A stretch of DNA of 31,781 bases. Origin: an uncultured candidate division Zixibacteria bacterium (GTDB taxonomy: Bacteria > Zixibacteria > MSB-5A5 > GN15 > FEB-12). The notes beneath the pieces were generated by a model. That model searched no databases and was not told the DNA's origin. It worked only from the letters and a program-made list of their open reading frames with translations. Made by a program: the position numbers and the translations under genes. Shown here one piece after another: positions 16,059 to 26,019 of this stretch. Every line of letters begins with the position of its first letter. Position 1 is the first letter of the stretch. The stretch lies in assembly GCA_913009765.1 (NCBI GenBank), contig CAJVYT010000009.1, positions 1 through 31,781 on the forward strand, read 5' to 3'.

Positions 16059-18440
16059 ATGATACAATATGCCAATATTGCCCTTAGTGGTCCACTGCGT
16101 AAATCATTTACATATAAAGTTCCGCAAAGTATAGACACACTGCTTCCGGGACAGCGAGTGTTAGTGCCGTTTGGGAATATGAAAAAAATCGGCTTTTATC
16201 TTGGTAAGGCTGCTTTTGCCCCCGGTATCAGATATAAAAATATAATTCAAACTTTAGATAATCAGTCATATTTTCCCGATGATTTATTCAAACTCTGTCT
16301 TTGGATTGCAGATTATTATTTTGCGAATCCGGCTGATTGCTTACTGGCGGCATTGCCATCATATTTTAAGAAAAAAAAATCATCACAGTTTTTTTGGACA
16401 ACTGCTCCTTGTGAGATACCGAACGCTTTATTACGGTACTACAAACCGGGGTATAAATTGTCATCACAGGTTATAAAAGATATTCACTCGTACAATAAAA
16501 ATATTTTAAAAAAACTTTTGCAACAGAAATCTATAATTGAACAATGGCTTGATGAACCGCACAATAGAAAATCTCGAATTGCAGGATATAAAATAGAATC
16601 AATAGAGTCGTGGAATATGTATTTCCACAAAAAACAATTTCAACCGGATATGTATGACGGTATTAAATTACGTACAGAACTTATCGCAAATGGCTGGACA
16701 GATTATCAGCTCAAAAAAGCAGTTGAAAATTTTGTGCTGGTACCAATTCAAGCAGATGATACCGTTATACCTCTTGATTTCATCAAACCCAAAGAAAACC
16801 TCGACAAAATAAAACTGACCGATAATCAGCAAAATGTCATAGAAAAACTATCAAAAAAACTATCAAACGGTTTTTCAACAACGCTTCTGCATGGTGTTAC
16901 CGGTTCGGGTAAAACAATTGTGTATTGTTATCTTTGCCGTGAAATTTTAAAAACTCAAAAAACGGCTCTTATTCTAACCCCCGAAATTGCCCTTACATCT
17001 ACTACATTAGCATATTTTAGAGGCTTTTTTGGTGACAAAGTAACAGTTATTCATTCTGCCATGACTGAAAAAGAACGTCTTGAAAGCTGGAATGGTATTA
17101 GGCAGGGAAAATATAAAATTGTTGTAGGACCTCGTTCGGCTTTATTTGCTCCGATAGAGAATCTTGGCTTGATTATTGTCGATGAAGAACATGACGGTTC
17201 TTACAAACAGGATGACCCCGCACCGAGATTTCATGGACGGGACTCTGCAATTATGCGGGCGAAAATAAATAACATACCGGTGCTGCTTGGTTCGGCATCA
17301 CCCTCGGTGGAGTCTTATCAAAATACTGTAAAAGGTCGCTATTCGTTGCTTGAGCTAACCGAACGCCCCGGCAATGCTGTGCTGCCAATTGTGCAAGTTG
17401 TTGATATGCGGACTGACCGATTGCGGGGAGATTTACCGTATATTTCTTATACTCTTAAAAAACAGGTTGAAAAGAAATTTAAAAATGATGAACAGGTTAT
17501 TCTGTTTTTAAATCGTCGAGGACATTCTCCTCAAATGAAATGTATGGAATGCGGGCATATCCCCGAATGTCCAAATTGTAATTTGAGATTGACATACCAT
17601 AAAAAAGGGAACAAACTGACCTGTCATTATTGCGGATATATTATTGCGGTTGTTGAAAATTGTGAAAAATGTACATCTGCTGATTTTTATTTTATGGGTG
17701 TCGGAACACAAAAAGTTGAAGAAAATATCCCGAGATTATTTCAGGGGGCCAAGCCGATACGGATGGATTCTGATTCGGCTGACGGTCGCAAAAAGGCTTA
17801 TGAAATTCTCACTCATTTTTCTGAGAAAAAATCTAATCTGCTTTTGGGTACACAGATGGTAACCAAAGGGCTTGATATGCCGGGGGTGACATTGGTGGGA
17901 GTTCTGTCTGCCGACGCATCTTTGGATATGCCTGATTTTCGGGCATCGGAAAAAGCGTTCGCAAGACTATTGCAAGTATCAGGCAGAAGCGGTCGGGCTG
18001 AAAAAGCAGGCGAAGTGATTATTCAGACTTTTAACCCTGATAATGCAGTTATTCAAGATGCTGCCCGACAGGATTATGCGGGATTTTTTGCAAGAGTTAT
18101 CAAAGAGAGAGAAGATTTGTGGTATCCTCCATTTTCCCGCTTAGTTAATTTTACGCTGTCATCGGAAAAAGAAAATCTTCTTGAAAAAGAAACGCTATTA
18201 TTTAGAGAGAAACTGAATCATAAAATAAAAACTCATAGCTTGAAAGTACAGCTTTTGGGTCCGGCACCATGCCCGATTTATTATTTACGGAACAGATATC
18301 GCAGACACCTGTTTATAAAGACAAATCAAGTTGTAAAATTTGTGAAAATGCTTACAGAATGGGAAGATATCGAAGCTCGTTTTAAACTACCCGCTACTAT
18401 TCGTATCAATGTTGATGTTGACCCTGACGATATGATGTAG
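16059..18440 (+). CDS. priA: Primosomal protein N' (replication restart helicase PriA)
   Basis: A 793-residue superfamily 2 helicase that reloads the replisome at stalled forks. The N-terminal 3'-end-binding domain begins with the family-like ANIALSGPLRKSFTYKVP (5-22). The helicase core has Walker A GVTGSGKT (279-286), the Walker B box DEEH (375-378), GSASPS (411-416) and the C-terminal motif VSGRSGRAEK (640-649). The zinc-binding insertion is complete with eight cysteines (C495, C498, C504, C507, C522, C525, C535, C538). No Shine-Dalgarno sequence precedes the ATG at 16059, which lies right after the upstream gene's terminator, but the N-terminus matches the family there. Confidence 0.96.
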   Translation: MIQYANIALSGPLRKSFTYKVPQSIDTLLPGQRVLVPFGNMKKIGFYLGKAAFAPGIRYKNIIQTLDNQSYFPDDLFKLCLWIADYYFANPADCLLAALPSYFKKKKSSQFFWTTAPCEIPNALLRYYKPGYKLSSQVIKDIHSYNKNILKKLLQQKSIIEQWLDEPHNRKSRIAGYKIESIESWNMYFHKKQFQPDMYDGIKLRTELIANGWTDYQLKKAVENFVLVPIQADDTVIPLDFIKPKENLDKIKLTDNQQNVIEKLSKKLSNGFSTTLLHGVTGSGKTIVYCYLCREILKTQKTALILTPEIALTSTTLAYFRGFFGDKVTVIHSAMTEKERLESWNGIRQGKYKIVVGPRSALFAPIENLGLIIVDEEHDGSYKQDDPAPRFHGRDSAIMRAKINNIPVLLGSASPSVESYQNTVKGRYSLLELTERPGNAVLPIVQVVDMRTDRLRGDLPYISYTLKKQVEKKFKNDEQVILFLNRRGHSPQMKCMECGHIPECPNCNLRLTYHKKGNKLTCHYCGYIIAVVENCEKCTSADFYFMGVGTQKVEENIPRLFQGAKPIRMDSDSADGRKKAYEILTHFSEKKSNLLLGTQMVTKGLDMPGVTLVGVLSADASLDMPDFRASEKAFARLLQVSGRSGRAEKAGEVIIQTFNPDNAVIQDAARQDYAGFFARVIKEREDLWYPPFSRLVNFTLSSEKENLLEKETLLFREKLNHKIKTHSLKVQLLGPAPCPIYYLRNRYRRHLFIKTNQVVKFVKMLTEWEDIEARFKLPATIRINVDVDPDDMM

Positions 18441-18448
18441 ATCACTTT

Positions 18449-18474
18449 GTAGGGTTCTGGCATGCCTGAACCTA
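18449..18474 (+). repeat. REP-like GTAG hairpin, copy 1
   Basis: GTAG head followed by a near-perfect palindrome, GGTTCTGGCA with TGCCTGAACC (18453-18472, one T-T mismatch). It is almost the same as the copy at 26020-26045. Confidence 0.75.
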
Positions 18475-18517
18475 TTTGAACTAAACTCCTCCATCAATGG
18501 CTGACACCTTTAAATTT

Positions 18518-18543
18518 TGTCAGCTCATCCGCTTAGGCAGACA
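18518..18543 (-). repeat. GTC..GAC hairpin element, decayed copy
   Basis: On the minus strand this reads TGTCTGCC...GGATGAGCTGACA. It matches the outer arms of the second hairpin family (see 20609-20694) but with a shortened stem. A further CTGACACC lies just upstream at about 18500-18507. Confidence 0.5.
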
Positions 18544-18553
18544 TTTAGTTTTT

Positions 18554-18604
18554 GTAGGTTGGTGTTTCTATTCGATAAAAATTTAATAGTAAGAAACCCA
18601 ACAT
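18554..18604 (+). repeat. REP-like GTAG element with long loop
   Basis: GTAGGTTGGTGTTTC is followed by an AT-rich stretch and then GAAACCCAAC, giving a weaker stem with one bulge. Its first 36 bases align to 20518-20553 at roughly 31 of 36 positions, including the shared block ATTCGATAAAAAT, showing that it is a dispersed repeat. Confidence 0.65.
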
Positions 18605-18630
18605 CTATTGCTTCGGTAAGCTCAGTAGGT

Positions 18631-20196
18631 TTACCCTATTTTCAACATTGTTTTAGTGGCGACAAAATTATTAGCTCTTAAAGTATAACTGTATGCTCCT
18701 GAGGGATAGTTCGATGCATCCCATTCAAATTCATGATTTCCGGTTTCAAATGTTCCTGATAACGTAGTTATTTTTTGACCATTATTATTATAGATATCCA
18801 GAGTAACATTAGCATTCACAGGAATGGAGAACGGAATTCTTGTTGTTGGATTAAATGGGTTAGGGTAGTTTTGTTCTAAAGCATAGGTTGTCGGAACCCA
18901 ATTTACTATCACTTGATTACCCAAGACATCTGCCATTTTAAGAGAGACGATTTCATTCGTGCCTATGTTCACAAATTCACCACTAAAGTTGTTATTCTCA
19001 AGCGAGTAGATTAATATATTAGTATTAGTTCCGTCAAAATTAGAAATTATAGTCATGTTGTCAGCGAGTAGAGTAGGCGTAATATCTCCTTTAACTACAA
19101 TATGTGCCGCGGCAGCTTGTGTTGTCTGATCTATTGATATCAGACCGTTATCATTGGTAACTGTACCATTGATAAATTTTTGTTCGTTTACAATATTTCT
19201 TGGATATGGGAGAGCATCTCCAACTATCACGCGAATTTGATAGACTAAATCAGCAACGGTTAGTGTTATACCGTCAGCATTAACATCGGAGGCTGCAATC
19301 TGACCGTCAAGATTGACAGTAAAGACATTAGAACCATAAATGAAGTAGTTAGAATATAAAACTGCATCAGTAATTTCATATGCAATTCCATTTAAATTTA
19401 AATCACCACGGGTATCAATAGAATCAGCACAGTTAATGTCAACCCCACCGTTGATGAAGTCTATTTTGCGAAGAGGAACAGGTTTGCCTCCAACAATAAC
19501 ACCATCACAACTTCCATTATAACCGGAAAAAGATGGAAAAGAAGAATAGTAATCAGCCAAGTCTGTACTATCATCTATTCTGCTTGTATCTATTTTGTTG
19601 TAGATATGATTGCTTAAAAATAATTGTTCTCCAGTGTTATTCGTAATTGTGTTATCATCACAATCATCCCAGAGAAACTTAATTGGTGCAAATTCGCACT
19701 CAAAAGCACGGTCGTTGGTTACTAAGAAATTTAAAACAGCTAATTGGTTAGAGATATTTCCCCCAACATTAAAACAATCAGGGTGATTACCGGGACCATT
19801 ATTAGTTTCTGCCAAAGCATTAATACTAATAATTCCGAATGCACTACTGTCTGTTGTTATACCTCTATATCGATATGTGAAATATTCCCATCCGCAGTCA
19901 ACGAGAAATTGCCCCGGGTCAGCAGATTGGAAAACTAATGCCGATGCGTCATACGCGAATAGAAGGTCAAAACTTCCTATCGGATAGTTTTCTAAAGTGT
20001 TGTTTTGTAATGAGATTTCAATTGCTTGGCTCTGACCTTGAATAGATTTATCAGTTCTTTCGATTGCAATTGTGAAATTATCGGAAAGGGTTGGTTCGTT
20101 TTTACCACTTCCAATAATTGGATTTAGCAAATCACAACTGTTTATAAGAAACAACAATACTATTAAGAGTGTTGATGCAATTATTCTGTTTTTCAT
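18631..20196 (-). CDS. Dockerin-containing lipoprotein with C-terminal sorting-like domain
   Basis: About 521 residues. The start is the ATG at 20194-20196, preceded by GGGGAG at 20204-20209. A lipoprotein signal ends in the lipobox INSC (Cys about 21). Next comes a cohesin/carbohydrate-module-like beta region (about 40-200). A dockerin-type pair of calcium-binding loops follows (about 265-333: GDLNLNGIAYEITDAVLYS and SDVNADGITLTVADLVYQI). The end is a 'FlgD/Por-secretion'-type beta domain opening with EQNYPNPFNPTT (about 441-452). That ending is widespread in FCB-group secreted proteins. A substrate is not evident. It is probably exported and surface-linked; having both a lipobox and this C-terminal domain is unusual. 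Confidence 0.85.
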   Translation of the reverse strand: MKNRIIASTLLIVLLFLINSCDLLNPIIGSGKNEPTLSDNFTIAIERTDKSIQGQSQAIEISLQNNTLENYPIGSFDLLFAYDASALVFQSADPGQFLVDCGWEYFTYRYRGITTDSSAFGIISINALAETNNGPGNHPDCFNVGGNISNQLAVLNFLVTNDRAFECEFAPIKFLWDDCDDNTITNNTGEQLFLSNHIYNKIDTSRIDDSTDLADYYSSFPSFSGYNGSCDGVIVGGKPVPLRKIDFINGGVDINCADSIDTRGDLNLNGIAYEITDAVLYSNYFIYGSNVFTVNLDGQIAASDVNADGITLTVADLVYQIRVIVGDALPYPRNIVNEQKFINGTVTNDNGLISIDQTTQAAAAHIVVKGDITPTLLADNMTIISNFDGTNTNILIYSLENNNFSGEFVNIGTNEIVSLKMADVLGNQVIVNWVPTTYALEQNYPNPFNPTTRIPFSIPVNANVTLDIYNNNGQKITTLSGTFETGNHEFEWDASNYPSGAYSYTLRANNFVATKTMLKIG

Positions 20197-20314
20197 CTTT
20201 GATCTCCCCAAAGAGTCAAGTGGTACTGTTTATGTTTTCTAATTAGTTTAATATACAATAAAGTCGCTTTTTGGCAAGTGAAGAATAGGGGTACTGTTTG
20301 ACAAGAGAGATTTG

Positions 20315-20345
20315 TCGGGTTTTTCGATTTTGAAATCTGACCTAC
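20315..20345 (-). repeat. Decayed REP-like GTAG element
   Basis: On the minus strand a GTAGGTCAGATTTC head is followed by a partly complementary arm ending in CCCGAC. It is preceded by GTCTT, as in the neighbouring copy at 20381-20409. Several mismatches make this a weak copy. Confidence 0.45.
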
Positions 20346-20380
20346 AAGACGACAGAATAATCAATATTATATATAAAAAA

Positions 20381-20409
20381 GGCGGAACCACTAAAGAGTT
20401 CCGCCCTAC
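20381..20409 (-). repeat. REP-like GTAG hairpin, copy 2 (inverted)
   Basis: On the minus strand: GTAG, then GGCGGAAC pairing perfectly with GTTCCGCC around a 9-base loop. The stem sequence differs from other copies while remaining fully paired. Confidence 0.75.
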
Positions 20410-20517
20410 AAGACTTGACACTTCTAAGCCGATAAAAATACGGTTGCTATTTACGATATGGTTCTTTTTATGACTTTTTTAACATAGTAACTGCAAGACC
20501 GTGACCTTTCAGCTTTT

Positions 20518-20553
20518 GTAGGTTGTGGTTCCGATTCGATAAAAATATAAAAG
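20518..20553 (+). repeat. REP-associated 36-base repeat, related to 18554
   Basis: Starts GTAGGTTG and contains ATTCGATAAAAAT; aligns along its length to 18554-18589. It directly precedes a perfect GTAG hairpin. Confidence 0.65.
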
Positions 20554-20558
20554 TTTTT

Positions 20559-20585
20559 GTAGGTCGAAACCCCTGTGGTTTCGAC
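20559..20585 (+). repeat. REP-like GTAG hairpin, copy 3
   Basis: GTAG is followed by GTCGAAACC, which pairs perfectly with GGTTTCGAC around the loop CCTGT. The loop is the same as in the three copies around the RAYT gene, while the stem is different. Confidence 0.8.
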
Positions 20586-20608
20586 AATTGAAATAGTCTT
20601 TACTTGTT

Positions 20609-20694
20609 GTGTCGGGTGCTATTCGACCAAGTCGGATGACACCTGACATTTGAGAATTATGTCAGTTCACCCGCCTAGCGGATCAGGAACCGAC
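20609..20694. repeat. Double GTC..GAC hairpin element, copy B
   Basis: Left hairpin: GTGTCGGGTG (20609-20618) with CACCTGACA (20640-20648), plus an inner stem ATTCGAC/GTCGGAT. Right hairpin: GTCAGTTC (20661-20668) with GAACCGAC (20687-20694), plus an inner stem CCGC/GCGG. The right hairpin read on the minus strand resembles the left one, so the element is an inverted pair of one unit. Confidence 0.7.
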
Positions 20695-20797
20695 AGAACG
20701 GGAAAATTTGATACTGGAAGTCAACGGATTTAGGGAGAACTATTTATGCCAAAAAAGACTCGCATGAAGCGGGTCTTAAATATCAAATGTTTATCTT

Positions 20798-21988
20798 CTA
20801 AATATAAAGATTAATTTGTTCAACCTTATCCTTTTCAGAAGTTGATATTGGCCATTTTTTATCTAAAGAATTTTTTAATCGATAAAATTTTGGTGTGTCA
20901 AGAATATCTAATTCACCCATTGTTGCTTTTAAAAGAGTTTTTCTACAAGTTGAAATCCTGTTTAGCATTGGATTGATTGTATTATTAAAATTCTCTACGA
21001 ATTGAATACAATCTTCTTCATTTATAGCAATTTTATATCCTTTATCACAAGCAGAAATCAATAATTCAGAATCACGAAGAGTAGCAATGATTGAACTAAA
21101 TTCTCTGTCTGAGACAATTTTTTCACTGATGAATTCCTTTATTTCAGATGAAGAAATGAATTTTTCAGGTTCGATATTTAAATTATATCTCAAAAATTTA
21201 ACTGTGTTGAGCTCTAAGATTTTTAAATCTTCATTGCTTGAATCGTTTGTTAGGATAAAATTATCTACAAGTCTAATTGATGCCTCTGCAATAGTTTTAT
21301 CATAATTAACGCTATTTTTATGAAAATTAGAAAGTAAACTCTCCTTTGAGAATGGTAGTTCTTCTACAAACAATAGGTTGTTCTTTAAAACTCTTAAGTA
21401 ATCTCCACCTTGTTCAATTTTTTTCTTAGGGTCATAGTATTTTGATAATGAACCTGAGATAAAATCAGCAACTTGGATTCCAAGAGATTCATCGCTTTTG
21501 CCAAACATAAACTTAGCTGAATTAAATAAGTCAACTGGAAATTTTGTTGATAAATAATTATTATAACCTTTCATAAAATTCTTACTACCGAAAGTATCTT
21601 GTTCAATTAATAAATTATCAAATGTATTAATTAAATGTTTATGTAATGGAAGGTGAAGATTCTTAATGAAAGATTTTGGGAAGGGATACCCTTTAGTTTT
21701 TAGTTTGGATTTATCAACAATAATAGAGATGTACTTGAATTTTACTTTTGCTAATTCTTGTAAAATTAACATTCTTCTTTTATGGTTAGCAACTTTATTG
21801 GACTTAATAGGACCTTTTTGAAAATATTTTTTTCTAACACTTTCGATCTTTCTATGAAAGAACTCGATATCTTCTTTTTTAACAATTACAGCAGTAACAA
21901 TAAAATAAGATGATGCGTTGGTTTTAGAAATATCTAAATCTGTATTACCATATGCATCAATAAATGCAATTTTTGAATGATGTTCCAT
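20798..21988 (-). CDS. DUF3800 domain protein with C-terminal extension
   Basis: A 396-residue protein whose first ~240 residues resemble DUF3800. It has IAFIDAYGNTDLD near the N-terminus (Asp11 where the family has D-x-(S/A)-G), a strand ending IIVDKS (D92) and the family signature GIQVADFISGSLSKYYD (about 170-186, D175). DUF3800 proteins have been related to RNase H-like nucleases and are common near mobile and defence genes; that is family knowledge and weakly established. The C-terminal part (about 280-330: SSSEIKEFI ... LRDSELLISACDKGYKIA) has the pattern of a winged-helix DNA-binding domain. It is AT-rich, flanked on both sides by repeats, and has no operon partner. Confidence 0.75.
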   Translation of the reverse strand: MEHHSKIAFIDAYGNTDLDISKTNASSYFIVTAVIVKKEDIEFFHRKIESVRKKYFQKGPIKSNKVANHKRRMLILQELAKVKFKYISIIVDKSKLKTKGYPFPKSFIKNLHLPLHKHLINTFDNLLIEQDTFGSKNFMKGYNNYLSTKFPVDLFNSAKFMFGKSDESLGIQVADFISGSLSKYYDPKKKIEQGGDYLRVLKNNLLFVEELPFSKESLLSNFHKNSVNYDKTIAEASIRLVDNFILTNDSSNEDLKILELNTVKFLRYNLNIEPEKFISSSEIKEFISEKIVSDREFSSIIATLRDSELLISACDKGYKIAINEEDCIQFVENFNNTINPMLNRISTCRKTLLKATMGELDILDTPKFYRLKNSLDKKWPISTSEKDKVEQINLYI

Positions 21989-22127
21989 ATCATATTATAC
22001 CTCATGGGATATAAGAGGGCTATGTTGTCGTTTGTCTAGTGCGTTTCATCATTAACCCTCTCCCTGTTAATTTATTACGGGGTTACTATGTTTATAAAAA
22101 TGTAATTCAAATATATTAATAAACTGG

Positions 22128-22269
22128 ATTCCAGCTTTCGGGCTTGTTGAAAAAGTCCAAATTATCATAACTTGAGCAGTCAGGAATCCTTTCCTGACTG
22201 TTTAATCGTCGGGAAAGGGTTCCCGACGACGCCTTTAGAGGGTTTTTCAACAAGCCCTTTCGCTGGAAT
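22128..22269. repeat. Palindrome ATTCCAGC...GCTGGAAT split by a MITE-like insertion
   Basis: ATTCCAGC (22128-22135) and GCTGGAAT (22262-22269) are perfect inverted partners. If the 116-118 bases between them and one copy of the duplicated CTTTCG are removed, they form a simple hairpin with a TTTC loop. That form resembles the 'GGATTCCAGC..GCTGGAATGACA' intergenic repeats found in many genomes. Confidence 0.7.
22140..22257. mobile_element. MITE-like element with perfect terminal inverted repeats
   Basis: GGGCTTGTTGAAAAA (22140-22154) and TTTTTCAACAAGCCC (22243-22257) are 15-bp perfect inverted ends. They are flanked by TTTC on both sides (or by CTTTCG if the first and last G/C belong to the duplication). 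Inside are two more perfect hairpins: CAGTCAGGA with TCCTGACTG (22177-22200) and CGTCGGGAA with TTCCCGACG (22207-22228). No coding capacity. Ends of this kind are reminiscent of insertion sequences, but I cannot name the family. Confidence 0.7.
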
Positions 22270-22304
22270 GACAATTATGTAAAGTCAACTTGAGCCTCAC
22301 AATC

Positions 22305-23966
<1,662 letters not shown>

Positions 23967-23972
23967 TTATAA

Positions 23973-24266
23973 TTATTTGCGGTTAACGACCGCAAAAATA
24001 TCAGATTCACGCATGATAAGATAATCATCGCCATCAATAGAAATTTCGGTACCGGAATATTTACCATATAAAATACGGTCACCTTTTTTTACTTCTAAAT
24101 CTACTTTTTTGCCGTCATCAGTTAAACGACCGGAACCAACTTCGATAATTTCACCTTCCATTGGTTTTTCTTTGGCGGTATCAGGAATGATGATTCCGCT
24201 TTTGCTTACTTCTTGTTCTTCAACCGGTTTTACAACGACACGGTCAGCAAGAGGTTGGATATTCAT
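23973..24266 (-). CDS. groS: Co-chaperonin GroES (10 kDa)
   Basis: A 97-residue lid protein for GroEL. It begins with [14 protein letters not shown] (3-16), has the mobile loop around [15 protein letters not shown] (22-36) that binds GroEL, and ends with [13 protein letters not shown] and [15 protein letters not shown] precedes the ATG at 24266. First gene of the groS-groL operon. Confidence 0.98.
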   Translation of the reverse strand: MNIQPLADRVVVKPVEEQEVSKSGIIIPDTAKEKPMEGEIIEVGSGRLTDDGKKVDLEVKKGDRILYGKYSGTEISIDGDDYLIMRESDIFAVVNRK

Positions 24267-24312
24267 TTTGTTTCTCCTATTAATAGTTATGTTACTAATA
24301 CACCATATTTTA

Positions 24313-24339
24313 TTAGCACTCGCAATAAATGAGTGCTAA
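24313..24339. promoter_or_regulatory. CIRCE operator (HrcA binding site)
   Basis: TTAGCACTC (24313-24321), nine spacer bases, then GAGTGCTAA (24331-24339): an exact match to the CIRCE inverted repeat. It lies just downstream of the promoter -10 box and 47 bases before groS, so HrcA repression of the operon with release on heat shock is expected. The hrcA gene is not in this window. Confidence 0.97.
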
Positions 24340-24348
24340 TAGGCAATC

Positions 24349-24376
24349 AATATATATTAAACGCACTTTTTGTCAA
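24349..24376 (-). promoter_or_regulatory. Sigma70-type promoter of groS-groL
   Basis: On the minus strand TTGACA (24371-24376) and TATATT (24349-24354) are 16 bases apart. The predicted start site falls at or next to the CIRCE element. Confidence 0.8.
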
Positions 24377-24697
24377 GAAGTTTCCTGAATTCGTATAAAA
24401 AATGAAGAAATATTGGAATGCTGTTAAGGCGATGATATAAAATAAGATAGCTGTTAACATAGTATTACTGGAATGCGAAAAAATTAAATGAAATGGAAAT
24501 TATCTGGTATTATTCTAAAATTTGATGTTTTTCTTTGGAACTCCTTTCCGGCGAAGCCGGAATCCAGTACAGTAAGTATTGAGCAAATTAGTGGAAATTA
24601 CAGCCAATCCTTAAACGGATTTTCTTTCGTAATAAAGTGATTGTAAATTTTCAAAGAGTATCTTATCTTTTTATAATAAAAAAATTAAGGAAACAAT
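24377..24697. other. Gene-free 321 bases with one small hairpin
   Basis: AT-rich sequence upstream of the groS promoter and before a small plus-strand gene. The only structure I see is TTCCGGC-GAA-GCCGGAA (24546-24562), a 7-bp perfect stem followed by TCCAG, which resembles dispersed 'GGAATCCAG' repeats. Nothing else is identifiable. Confidence 0.6.
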
Positions 24698-25081
24698 ATG
24701 CCTATTCATCCAAAATTTTCGGGGAAATTCATAACAGAAAAAGAACACAAATCATTTTTATCTCGATTTGGAGCATTAGTTCCAAGATTTGTAAACCCAG
24801 TTTTAGAAGGATTGGATTTATTTGAGAGAGGAAGATGGCATAGAAATCCAGATGCTCCTTGTCTTTATGTTTTTAGGAATATGAAAATGTATGAAGAAGA
24901 ACTTCGAAGTATTTTTATGCACATTCAAGAAACTAAAGTACCAAACGAAATTGAAGTTGTATTTAGAAGAAAAGGGAGATTTAATCCTTTAGAACAAGAA
25001 CTTTGGAATAGGTTAACACCCGAGAGATGGCAACCTAATTATGATAACTGGAAGTCCATACATGTAAATTACTTATTCTAA
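24698..25081 (+). CDS. Unrecognised small protein, 127 residues
   Basis: I do not recognise this protein. AAGGA lies about 8 bases before the ATG. It is basic and aromatic-rich, without signal peptide or membrane segment. The middle reads FERGRWHRNPDAPCLYVFRN (about 43-62) and is followed by a predicted helix, MKMYEEELRSIFMHI, then VVFRRKGRFNP and ERWQPNYDNW. The regular composition and the ribosome binding site suggest a real gene. Its 3' end overlaps the convergent lipoprotein gene by 9 bases. AT-rich; possibly acquired. Confidence 0.6.
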   Translation: MPIHPKFSGKFITEKEHKSFLSRFGALVPRFVNPVLEGLDLFERGRWHRNPDAPCLYVFRNMKMYEEELRSIFMHIQETKVPNEIEVVFRRKGRFNPLEQELWNRLTPERWQPNYDNWKSIHVNYLF

Positions 25082-25885
25082 ATAATTCCACATTTCAAAC
25101 GCTGTCTTGACTGTATCAGTCCATGGAGGACGGGGAATAGTATCAGTCGCTGTATTGTATTTTGCAACTAAGATAGCACTATCACTATCCATCATGAAAT
25201 AGTAGGTTGAGGAATAAATACATCCTGAAGGACAGTCACCCCATCTGAACATATAAAAATATTTTCGGTTTTCATCTTCAAAATATGGAAAAATATTTGA
25301 TTGATCCCCTGGAGATGTGGTAGCATAAACATTCTTTATTTCAGGTATATCATTAAATGCTGAAAGTGCCACAGTAGGATTTTTAAGACCGCTTAAGTAC
25401 AAAGAACCATATGGAGTACTGTTTGGAGTAACATAAAAAATGTTAAATGATTTTGCTCCTAAAGAATCCAATATGTTATAAAACTGCTCTTGAGTACTAT
25501 CAAGTATTGGTCCCACAGTTGCTGACTCAAAAGTAAAACCTATATAGCTTGGAAACCAGTGTGGAGTAAATTTAATAAATTCAGAGGAAGCTAACCGGGA
25601 TAATCCATTATTTTGCTCAGAATTCTTGTACCAATTATTTAGGGTGTCATTAAATTGTGAGTCTATAAGAGCTATATCGTCATATATCCTTTGAGAAATT
25701 GAATCCGGTGCTGTAAATAATTTATAATACGACATTGCCATAAGAACTGCTTCATCATCATAAGTGTATTTGATAGGAGTATTTTCAATAATAGGTTGTT
25801 TATTTGCTCCATTACTCCAAAATGGATTTTCACATCCTATTAATACCACTAATGCGATTACTGATAATAAAATAATTTTTTTCAT
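25073..25885 (-). CDS. Lipoprotein of unknown function
   Basis: A 270-residue protein with a classical lipoprotein signal: MKK, a hydrophobic core, then the lipobox VLIGC at residues 14-18. The mature part has no domain I can name. It is rich in Tyr, Asp, Ser and Pro, and has a Cys pair in RWGDCPSGCIYSS (about 217-229). GGGAGA stands 8 bases before the ATG. It is likely anchored in the outer or inner membrane facing the periplasm. Confidence 0.75.
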   Translation of the reverse strand: MKKIILLSVIALVVLIGCENPFWSNGANKQPIIENTPIKYTYDDEAVLMAMSYYKLFTAPDSISQRIYDDIALIDSQFNDTLNNWYKNSEQNNGLSRLASSEFIKFTPHWFPSYIGFTFESATVGPILDSTQEQFYNILDSLGAKSFNIFYVTPNSTPYGSLYLSGLKNPTVALSAFNDIPEIKNVYATTSPGDQSNIFPYFEDENRKYFYMFRWGDCPSGCIYSSTYYFMMDSDSAILVAKYNTATDTIPRPPWTDTVKTAFEMWNYLE

Positions 25886-26019
25886 ACATTTATCTCCCTT
25901 CTTGTTATTTGTAATATAAACGTTTACAAGACAAGAGTGTGTAAAAAAAATTATTTTCTATGTTTATAGTTTCTGAATCAGAGTACAGGTGTAACTGCTT
26001 GCTGTGGATTGATTTTAAT

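Larger units (their letters stand above)
20197..20797. other. 601-base gene-free region made largely of palindromic repeats
   Basis: No coding sequence is credible here. It holds four GTAG-type hairpins (two inverted at 20315-20345 and 20381-20409, two forward at 20518 and 20559) and a double GTC..GAC hairpin (20609-20694). The rest (20197-20314, 20410-20517, 20695-20797) shows nothing I can identify beyond the ribosome binding site of the lipoprotein gene. Confidence 0.7.
21989..22304. other. Gene-free region between groL and DUF3800 holding a nested insertion
   Basis: These 316 bases contain the DUF3800 start region (GAGGTATAAT just upstream of its ATG on the minus strand) and a nested palindrome/MITE structure at 22128-22269. 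I see nothing further in 22010-22127 or 22270-22304. Confidence 0.6.
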
